From assembly GCA_036924285.1 (NCBI GenBank), contig JAYKYS010000002.1, positions 34,704,501-34,768,500 of the forward strand: a DNA stretch of 64,000 bases. The letters run 5' to 3'. The position numbers and the translations under genes were made by a program. The stretch is from Asterella californica (lineage: Eukaryota; Streptophyta; Marchantiopsida; Marchantiales; Aytoniaceae). Below are positions 56,079-64,000 of this stretch, in pieces. Within the stretch, counting starts at the first letter, position 1. Each line of letters starts with the position of its first letter. The notes beneath the pieces were generated by a model. The model saw only the letters and a list, made by a program, of their open reading frames with translations, made no database searches and had not been told where the DNA came from.

Positions 56079-59000
56079 ATGAGGTACCGACTACCTACAC
56101 CATTGCCGTCGGTTGTTCCAGAGGACGAGTCGGACGCAGACAGCGCGTTTTCTGGTGGTGAGTCTAGTGTCACCACACCGTTGTTGTGGGACATGGACGA
56201 GATCTATGGGGCCACGAAGGGGCCTCGACGTTACTCGGGTACAGTTGGTACCATTGAGCTGGATGACTTCATCCAGGAGTTTGACAGTTGGTGCGATCTG
56301 CAGCAGATGCGGAACCCACAGCTGTTTACACATTTCATGGCGTGGAAGGGTTTGTTCCAGCACTTGGAGGGACCGCCGATGGATGATTATCATGAGTTCA
56401 AGCGAGATTACAGTGTTGAGATCGAGTTGTGGAGACAACATTGGTCTCCCAACTACGTTTCTATCACTACTGGCGCAGTTTCGGGAGACGTAACACCTAC
56501 GAGTTCGGGTGCCAGTAGCAGTGATACAGCCACAGGTGGCGGAGTACCTACTACCAGCGGTACGTCCACAGGTAGTGGAGCAGGTGGTAGTGTGAGTGGG
56601 ATACCACCAAGGTTTAACCCTGTGGTTCAGTTCTTCCAATGTTTGAGGAAGAACTATCAGGGTGTGCGGACCGACAAGTTGAGGAGTCTGCAGGAGTTCC
56701 AGCGGAAGACTGGAGAGAGCCTACGCGAGGCGTTTACTCGCATGAGGCGGTTGATCAGCGTTACCCAAGGGGTGATGGAAGCACAGGCAGTCCAGTTCTG
56801 GTATGGGATACTAGACCGGGAGCTGCGTAGGAGAGTTAGAGATGATACTCTCCTTAGAGATACCGCTCCGACGTTGGCGGTTGTCTTTAGTCTGGCTGAG
56901 CGGATTGAGCTCAACATGGTGGAGGAGAGGGTGGTGGTTGCTGGGTTCAGCAAGGAGACACCACATGGAGCGACCACCTCTTCTCGAGGATCACAGGCTA
57001 CGCAACAGCGTGGTGGTGGTGGTGGTAAGGATCGTGCAGAGCAGTCACGATCGCAGGGAGGTGTAGGAGGATCTGGTGGGCAGAAGCCCATGCCGTCCTT
57101 CTCTAGTCAGCAGCAAGCGGGTCCTTGTTGGACGTGTGATGGTCCTCATCAGCAGCGGGACTGTCCACAGAGGAGAGGTTATGAGACGTCAGGGACATCA
57201 GGGACGTCTCCAGCAGTACCTAGGCAATGTGAGCATTGCGGACGACCTGGTCACAGTAGTGACCGTTGTTTTGATCTCCATCCCGAGTTGCGGCAAGGGA
57301 AGGCTGATCGTGGACGAGGCGGAGGAGCTCAGGGAGGCCGTGGTGGTCGAGCTGGAGGTAGAGGTCCAGCACCTGGGAGAGGACCGGTCGGTCCACCGTC
57401 TGCTACGACGTCAGAAGCAGGTATGGCTGCTCAGATTGAGCAGTTGGAGCAGAGGATAGCTAGTATGGCTATGGCCCAGCGGAGATCAGGTGGAACAGAG
57501 GCTTCCACGTCTTATGGAGGAGAAGGAGGTGACTTCGACTTCATGGCTGGTGTGACGCAGATTGAGGCATCTGTGGCAGTGACTAGAGGTGCAGTACGTG
57601 TCTCTGAGCCACGAGGTGCGTCAGTGGAGTTGGATCCACAACGCGGGGAGGCTGGTAGACAGGCCAGGCTTCCTCAATCGTTCACGTTATCGGAGGCGTT
57701 GAGGACCACATCTATGGTTCCTAAACGGCCTACCGATGGTGCAGTAGAGTTGGAGGCATCGACATCCAGGAGTGGGTGTGATGTGAGTCCACCCTCGACG
57801 TCTGTGGATGCGACGTCGAACCCGATGTTGGGGGCGGCTACAGCAGTTTTGCGAGCCCCACTATTCTCAGCCACGGATATGAGAGCATTGGGAGTCAACT
57901 TGGCTCCAGTGTTCCTGGTGGCGGCTACGCTCAGTGAGAGCGAGGATGTAGTTATCTCTAGTGCTGAAGTAGTTCAGCGAGAGGCGGTAGACGTGTCCAT
58001 GGAGTCGAGGATCAGGACAGCTACCAGTGGTACTTGGCAAGCGGCGACTGCTAGGTTAGATGAGTTACCAGCTAAGCCGGCGATTGACCGTGCTAGTTTG
58101 GCACCAGGTGTGGTGTTGTTGGACAACAGAAGTGGTATCTTCTGTTTGATAGCACCTTCAGGGAAAGTGTATCGACCCCAGAAGGTCTTGTTAGACTCTG
58201 GAGCCCAACCGTTGATGTTGGGAAAGGCGGCGTGTATTGGTTTGGGTCTCAAGAAGTCCGAGATAGAGAGATGTCCATTCCAGTTGCAGACATCTCTAGG
58301 GGGATCAGGAGGTACGGCTCTACATATGACACGTGAGATGTTGACGGTGAGAGTTCGGCCAGATCACCCCACGGATGGCTCTATGGTGAGGACCAAGGCC
58401 ATCGTTACAGCCGCAGAGTCTTATGATGTATTGGTGGGAGGTGCTGTGTTGTACCCTATGGGGTTTGTGATCGACTATTGGGCTGAGACAGCATCTTACA
58501 GACCAGGTTGGCAATCCGTTGAGGGACGAGTGAGCCGCTTACCAGTGCGGTTCAGTGCTAGAGTTGGGACGACGGAGCCTACACCAGGGACGATGGCATC
58601 ACTTGCAGGGTTCAGTTCGGTCATCACTTGGCCGGGCGAGTTGTTGGAGGGCAATGCCCATGCGGAGGATACTCCGGTCTTTGAGGTGGAGGACATGCCT
58701 AGCATGTCTACGTTAGTACCATCTGCCTTGGATGTTCCACTCTGGAGTTCGAGTGGAGAGTTGCAGCAGTATGCTGATCAGTTGGTGCAGCAGGCTTGGA
58801 GTGAAGCCTTCGTACCATCAGTAGAGGAACAAAGGGTTGTTCCTGCTACTGGCCCTGTGACCTTATCACCGTTGGATACGACTCCCATTGTGTGGCAGTA
58901 TCCAGAGGAGGGTGTATGTGTGCTGGAGCTGTTTGGAGGTATCAGCACAGGTTTGGCTGCGATATTGCAGGCAGGCATACAAGTACAGCGATACTTGTAT

Positions 59001-60197
59001 GTGGAGAGAGATGAGATTGCGAGACGCATCTCATTGCGACATGTGGCACGTTTGGTGCAGAGATATCCTGAGTTGTTGTCCATATCAGCTGTTAGAGGAT
59101 ACCAGCAAGCATTACCGTCGGATATTTCGCTGCTGAGGGCGCAGGATCTTACGTTTGTTGGCATCATTCACTTGGTGATAGCCGGATGGCCATGTCAAGG
59201 TCATACGCGTGCTGAGAGAGGTCAGGGTTTACATGACCCGCGATCTAGGATGTTCTGGGAGATGTTACGGATCTTACGACATCTCCAGATGCACCAGGTG
59301 GATTCTCCAGCGTACATCTTGGAGAACGTTCTTTTGTTGGGTGATGCTCGTACACAGATGATGGCGAGTGTGCACCAAGTGCGGTCTTGGGTTGGACCAG
59401 CAGTGTTGTTGGATGCAGCGAGAGTGGGATCTCGTGCACATCGTCCACGGTTGTGGTGGACGAACTTGTTATCGAGAGAGGTGCTTAAGCGCGCACACGA
59501 TGGAGTGAGACGACCAGCGCACCTCACGGTTGATAGCATCTTGGATGCAGGACGACGATGTCAAGTAGTGAGAGTCGTCGATAGGTCACCCATGGCAGTG
59601 GTGAACCTAGTGGGACGGCCCATGGTAGCATTACCCACTTTGGTAAGCTTTCCAGCGTCATATGCTTACAGAGATGGAGGACCTAGGCTTGTGTGGGATG
59701 CTCAATTACGGCAGTTGGTGGAGTCCAATGCCGATGAGAGAGAGCGAGCGATGGGTTTCACTACGGATACGACGGCAGTAGCTTCGGTGTCAGAGGCTTC
59801 ACGTCGTCAAGTATTGGGTCAAGCAATGGACTTGAATTGCTTGACATGGATTGTTAATCTTGGATTGGCTGAGCAGCGTCGGATGCGATCGACGGGTGTT
59901 ACTGCTCGGACACTCTTGAGCTCTTTGCCTACCGGGTCGATGGAGGCAAAGGCTGGGGACGAGGCACATGGAGTTTGTCATCCTTGGACATCATGGGATG
60001 TCATAGGGACTCATGGCTTGATAGAAAAGTGTTGTAGCATAGCAGTAGTCATGCTCCCTACAAACTCTTCTCCTCTATCCGAGACCAACTCTAACGGACA
60101 TCCAAATCTGGTGATGATCCTCTCTCATAGGAATCTACCGACTTCTGTTTCATTAGTCTCCCTCAAAGGTCTAGCCTCTACCCACTTGGTACAATAG
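56079..60197 (+). CDS. Gypsy D polyprotein: gag, aspartic protease, C5-cytosine DNA methyltransferase
   Basis: One uninterrupted frame of 1372 codons. Gag covers about 1-290 (GTIELDDFIQEFDSW, QEFQRKTGESLREAF, LDRELRRRVRDDTL). Two zinc knuckles follow: CWTCDGPHQQRDC near 350 and CEHCGRPGHSSDRC near 384, with a Gly/Arg-rich RGG-like stretch after them. Retropepsin VLLDSGAQPLML is near 703. Residues about 945-1290 are a DNMT: motif I VLELFGGISTGLAA, motif II YVERDEIARR, motif IV GWPCQGHTRAERGQGLHDPRSRMFW (catalytic Cys near 1039) given here by parts, motif VI YILENV, motif VIII SRAHRPRLWW, and MGF with RRQVLGQAMDL as motifs IX-X. The C-terminus resembles DNMT3/DRM enzymes. After about codon 1310 the frame reads the antisense of a family C integrase, so the true end, and any RT that followed, are lost. 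Confidence 0.85.
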   Translation: MRYRLPTPLPSVVPEDESDADSAFSGGESSVTTPLLWDMDEIYGATKGPRRYSGTVGTIELDDFIQEFDSWCDLQQMRNPQLFTHFMAWKGLFQHLEGPPMDDYHEFKRDYSVEIELWRQHWSPNYVSITTGAVSGDVTPTSSGASSSDTATGGGVPTTSGTSTGSGAGGSVSGIPPRFNPVVQFFQCLRKNYQGVRTDKLRSLQEFQRKTGESLREAFTRMRRLISVTQGVMEAQAVQFWYGILDRELRRRVRDDTLLRDTAPTLAVVFSLAERIELNMVEERVVVAGFSKETPHGATTSSRGSQATQQRGGGGGKDRAEQSRSQGGVGGSGGQKPMPSFSSQQQAGPCWTCDGPHQQRDCPQRRGYETSGTSGTSPAVPRQCEHCGRPGHSSDRCFDLHPELRQGKADRGRGGGAQGGRGGRAGGRGPAPGRGPVGPPSATTSEAGMAAQIEQLEQRIASMAMAQRRSGGTEASTSYGGEGGDFDFMAGVTQIEASVAVTRGAVRVSEPRGASVELDPQRGEAGRQARLPQSFTLSEALRTTSMVPKRPTDGAVELEASTSRSGCDVSPPSTSVDATSNPMLGAATAVLRAPLFSATDMRALGVNLAPVFLVAATLSESEDVVISSAEVVQREAVDVSMESRIRTATSGTWQAATARLDELPAKPAIDRASLAPGVVLLDNRSGIFCLIAPSGKVYRPQKVLLDSGAQPLMLGKAACIGLGLKKSEIERCPFQLQTSLGGSGGTALHMTREMLTVRVRPDHPTDGSMVRTKAIVTAAESYDVLVGGAVLYPMGFVIDYWAETASYRPGWQSVEGRVSRLPVRFSARVGTTEPTPGTMASLAGFSSVITWPGELLEGNAHAEDTPVFEVEDMPSMSTLVPSALDVPLWSSSGELQQYADQLVQQAWSEAFVPSVEEQRVVPATGPVTLSPLDTTPIVWQYPEEGVCVLELFGGISTGLAAILQAGIQVQRYLYVERDEIARRISLRHVARLVQRYPELLSISAVRGYQQALPSDISLLRAQDLTFVGIIHLVIAGWPCQGHTRAERGQGLHDPRSRMFWEMLRILRHLQMHQVDSPAYILENVLLLGDARTQMMASVHQVRSWVGPAVLLDAARVGSRAHRPRLWWTNLLSREVLKRAHDGVRRPAHLTVDSILDAGRRCQVVRVVDRSPMAVVNLVGRPMVALPTLVSFPASYAYRDGGPRLVWDAQLRQLVESNADERERAMGFTTDTTAVASVSEASRRQVLGQAMDLNCLTWIVNLGLAEQRRMRSTGVTARTLLSSLPTGSMEAKAGDEAHGVCHPWTSWDVIGTHGLIEKCCSIAVVMLPTNSSPLSETNSNGHPNLVMILSHRNLPTSVSLVSLKGLASTHLVQ

Positions 60198-63100
60198 TCA
60201 GTGGCGACTACAATGTATCTATTGCCTCGAGGTGTCTTATTAAGAGGACCTACAAAGTCAATACCCCACTTCTCAAACGGCCCTAATACTGGAATTGATC
60301 TTAACGGAGGTGTTCTAGTAGACTTTAGAGCAAATGCTTGACATACGTCACAAGTTTTGCAATAGTCTAAACACTCTTTGAAAATCCCTCTCCAGTGATA
60401 ACCCGCATCCAAAATCTTGAAGGCTGTTATCTTACCAGCAAAGTGACCTCCGCAAACATTTCCGTCGTGAAACTCGTGCATTAGCTTGAATGCCTCTTTC
60501 TGACCAACTGCTCTCCTTAGTAACCCATCTGCTCCTTAATGAAACAGAATTCCCTCCACCATGGTGTAAGGTTTGCATCTCTTGATCAACGCGTTACGTT
60601 CTCGGGTATGCATACCTTCTGGAAAAGAGCCATCTACAAGGAAACTCCAGATTTCCTTGTACTCGTCCGGTATCTCCTCGATGCTTGTGATGGTCATCAG
60701 ATGCTCGTCTGGAAATGAATCATCAAACGGTTCTTCTCCCTCATCATCATAAGCCCTTGACAAAAGATCAGCATTCGCATGCTTCTTCCCTGATCTATCT
60801 TCGATCACATAATCGTATTCTGTTAGAAGGATCTTCCAACGAGCAATACGACCTTCGGCATTAGGCTTATTAAAGATATACTTTAAAGCCTTGTGATCTG
60901 TGACTATGGAAAATTTCCCTCCTAGCAAGTAGTGTCGAAATTTCTTCAATCCAAAGATCACCGCTAATCCTTCTCGTTCAATCACGGAGTAATTCTTCTC
61001 CGCTGGAACCATCTGCCTACTAGCATAAGCTATAGGATGATCATGCCCATCTCCATCTAGCTGACTTAATGTACATCCGATTGCTACATTGGAGGCATCC
61101 GTATACAAAATAAATGCTTTACTCCACTCAGGTTTAGTAAGTATAGGAGCTGTCACTAATGCCTTTTTCAGCTCCTCAAATGCTTCCTTTGCCTTCTGAT
61201 CATGCACTATCAAGCCAGAATCAACTCCCTTCTTCATGTACATAGTCAAAGCTATTGCTTTGTTTGAGAAGGAAAAGACAAACCTACGATAATATCCAAC
61301 CATGCCAAGAAACTGCCTCAACTTTGTCAAGTTGATCGAAAATGGAAGATCCACAATCTTCTTCACCTTCTCAGGATCTACCGCAATCCCATTCTTGGAA
61401 ATGATGTGCCCTAACAGCAGACCTTCTTCGCAGCCAAAGATGCACTTCTCTGGATTTAGAGAAGCGTTGGCTTGCTCCAACCGCTGCAAAACTTTGATCA
61501 CATGATCAAAGTGGTCCTCCTTTCGTCCGTACACACAGAAATCGTCAATGAAATCCCGAACAAACTTCCCTATGAATGGTTCAAACACCTTGTTCATGAA
61601 CCTTTGAAACGTGGCCGGAGCATTACACAATCCGAATGGCATCACCCGAAATGCAAATGTTCCCCAAGGAGTAGTGAAAGTAGTCAACTGTTGGTACTCC
61701 TGTGCTATCTTGATCTGGTTATACCCACTATAACCATCACCAAAGCTATACCACTCATGACCAGCAACTTCCTCCAAAATCTCATCTATAAATGGTAGAG
61801 GATAATAATCCTTCTTGGTAACTGCATTCAACTTCTTATAGTCTATGCACACTCGCAGCTTACCATTCTTCTTCTTGACAATCACAATGGGTGAAACCCA
61901 TTCTGAGTTCTCCACCTCATAGATGAAACTCACCTCCTTCAACTTGTCTATCTCCTCCTTGACCATCATTGCCGTTGTAGGATTGACCCTCTCTGCTTCT
62001 GTCGAACTGGTCTTGCGTGCTCCTCCAATTCGATTCGATGAGTCTCGAGAGTCACCTCCTTCAAATCTTTGTAGCTGAAAGCAAACACATAGATATATTT
62101 TCGAAATATATCTAGGAATCTACTTTTCTCTTCTTGAGTGACATTGATACCAAACTTCAGGGTAGAGAGTCTTCTCACAATCTCTGCCTCACTCAACTCT
62201 TCTTTGTCAGGATCTTTCTCCACTGCTGGTCGAGGCAACAAGTCAATAGCACTAAGCTGATGTAATGATTCATCTCGACCAAATCCTTCGTCCTCAGACG
62301 AGGAGTCTTGATCGTAAGAATCTCCGGTATCTACTTCTGAGACACTCTGATCATCCTCTGTATCAGATTCCCAGTAGTCACTAGTGGGTCTATCAGAGTC
62401 AGAAGTCACAACTCCAACACCCGAGAGAGGAACTATCACTCTATGATCTCTAGGCCCAATCCGTAAATATCCCTTGTGCCACCTATCCGTGGTGCGCACA
62501 GCTCTCAACCAAGGCCTACCTAGGAGCAAATCATAACTAGAGTCCTTTAACACTTGAAAGGACATCAATGTTTGAACTCCCATCATAGACACGACCACCT
62601 TCTCTAACACACCAAGAGGTCTTATCCGTTGCTTGTTAGCCATCCCCACGACAATGCTAGCCGTGCGAGTTGGTTCCATCCCCAACTTTCATCAACCTCT
62701 CCGATATGGCGTTTACAGCCGACCCTCCATCCACCAATACGTCAGAGACGTAGTGACCATTCAACCGGACTTCAATCTTTGAAGCCCTAGTGCATACCTC
62801 TGAAGCATGCACATCCACCACACCAACTCCCACAGACTTTGATGTCTTGCTCTTGGGTTTCTTCTTCTTGCTTCTCTTAGAACTCAGTCCTCCTCTGAGT
62901 TCCCTTCGTAAGCTGGGGTTAAGTGCGATCAGTTGTCCAACAGTGATGTTGGCTTTCTGAGCACCCACATCTTCAACCACATCATATCCCGCTTGGGAAG
63001 ATGAAATGGTGAAATCCGCCATCCCTAGCTTCCTTCTTGGCTCCCTTGGTGTACTCGAAACATTACTCAAACGAGTACTTCTACTTGCTGACTCCTCCAT

Positions 63101-63772
63101 GAAAACCGGTTCATCAGAAAATTGAGTTCTTTTCCTTTCTTGAGCTAAAAGCTCCACCGGTGCATGAGAAGAGTTTGAACTCTCTCCTTTCTCGTAGATG
63201 AGATCTCGCACGACATCGATAGTAGCCACCCCCTTGTCTCGTCCTTGTGATGGATTTCCTCCACCCACATTCATTCTGATAGCTTCGGGACCTCTTGTTC
63301 CGTTGTTAGGACAATTTCGCTGGAAATGAGAACCTCCACACGTCCAACAAGTGATTCCTCCAAAGTTACCTTGGTTGCCTCCAAAGTTACCTTGATTTCC
63401 TCGGTTGGGATTGTTGTCGTAACCTCTTTGACCTCCTCCTCCACCTTTGTTCCTCCATTCTCGTAACTGCACCACGTTTATCTTGAGATCCGCAAGAGTA
63501 TCGGTGATGTTCTTCAGCTCGGCATGAAAATCAGAGGTGGCAGTAGACATCGTTGTTGGGACAAACGTTCTTGGTCCCACCGTTGGAGTAGGACCTGACG
63601 TTGAAGCAATCACCAATTGTGATGGTGCAGGTGCGATCGTTGTGACTACACCAGGAGTCGGAGTTGACACTAGAGCAGCATGATGAGGTTGGATGATATC
63701 TCCTTCATCCAAACTCTCTTCCATATTTGTCGCTATCTTGATAGCCTCCGCTTTGGTTGCTGGCTTCTTGTA
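60015..63772 (-). pseudogene. Ty3/gypsy family C copy 2 gag-pol, broken and truncated at both ends
   Basis: Minus strand: gag from about 63772 (starting inside gag) with knuckle CWTCGGSHFQRNC; protease (VLVDGGSAVNAIS, YDLLLGRPWLRAV); RT (KLNAVTKKDYYPLPF, MPFGLCNAPATFQRFM, active site FIDDFCVYG where most have F/YVDD or FLDD); RNase H (LYTDASNVAIG, KKHANADLLSRAYDD); integrase (CKTCDVC, WGIDFVGPLN, LVSDRGEEFV) to about 60015. Defects seen: a one-base frameshift in a GGGG run near 62670, a second near 61990, TAA at 60536-60538 and TGA at 60125-60127. The rest of integrase and both LTRs are absent. Related to the element at 1-2988. Confidence 0.9.
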
Positions 63773-64000
63773 ACAACCCAGAGAAACACAAAGTATCGGA
63801 AATAGTAAATAAAGGATCGTTCCCACGAAGATACAGTTAACAATTACACAAAACATAGTACTACAACGTCACAATGATAATTCAGATGGTTTTCTGTTAT
63901 TCTCACGGAATGGAATAATATCCGGATGAGAGTTTAAGTCTGATAAGAAACCAAACCCAAGTACAAACCTGATAAATCGAATACAAACAACAATGAAATA
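63773..64000. other. Unidentified sequence flanking family C copy 2
   Basis: Non-homologous to gypsy C gag; begins AACAACCCAGAGAAACACAA and contains GGATCGTTCCCACGAAGA, a phrase that looks like retroelement end or leader sequence. It cuts gag at the Tyr codon matching the stop in copy 1. Too short to classify. Confidence 0.25.

Noticed and set aside
56091..59539. Antisense frames over the gypsy D polyprotein
   Set aside because: Shadows of a 1372-codon frame with clear gag, protease and methyltransferase motifs.

Overview
The window looks like nuclear DNA of a green-lineage (streptophyte) eukaryote, probably a seedless plant or charophyte alga. The evidence is nested Ty3/gypsy and Ty1/copia LTR retrotransposons with plant-type primer sites, a four-exon GT-AG gene, and a HAD/FCP1-like protein carrying the 'LDLNGLL' signature of a plant subfamily. 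No bacterial operons, rRNA or convincing tRNA genes are visible. The species cannot be fixed from sequence alone. A cytosine methyltransferase inside a gypsy polyprotein recalls what has been reported for charophytes.

Layout. 1-2988: 5' end of a minus-strand gypsy element (family C copy 1: gag, an extra zinc-knuckle ORF, primer site, LTR). 2989-20590: a nest of a second LTR family (A), rich in GAAGAC/GTCTTC. Minus-strand copy A1 has LTRs at 2989-4716 and 12423-14135 and is split by plus-strand gypsy element B (4987-11376). A plus-strand pol with eight in-frame stops (14302-17598), a third LTR (17656-19366) and another gag fragment follow. 20600-25700: low-density DNA with an unknown two-part coding fragment, a HUH-endonuclease fragment (minus, about 22.4-22.9 kb) and short tandem repeats.

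25708-37765: a 12-kb near-perfect palindrome (arms about 5.57 kb, spacer 908 bp). Each arm holds a tail-anchored RPA1-DBD-C-like gene reading inward and a four-exon HAD/FCP1-like gene reading outward. Introns, flanks and spacer are packed with self-complementary CAGTGCGAC/GTCGCACTG motifs. 37840-41900: mostly featureless, with a MITE candidate and a LINE tail. 41905-46438: a decayed minus-strand copia element with short LTRs. 46439-50606: no supportable gene. 50607-54011: a second, 5'-truncated copia element. 54012-60015: a plus-strand gypsy element (D) with a 1.5-kb LTR and one long intact ORF encoding gag, aspartic protease and a complete-looking C5-cytosine DNA methyltransferase; its RT half is missing. 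60015-63772: gypsy family C copy 2 (minus), cut at both ends. 63773-64000: unidentified DNA.

How it fits together. Most of the coding capacity is retroelement machinery in various stages of decay. The intact-looking genes are the two mirrored gene pairs of the palindrome and the D polyprotein. The strongest candidates for something unusual are the retrotransposon-borne methyltransferase, the gene-bearing palindrome with its dispersed hairpin motif, and the HUH-type fragment.
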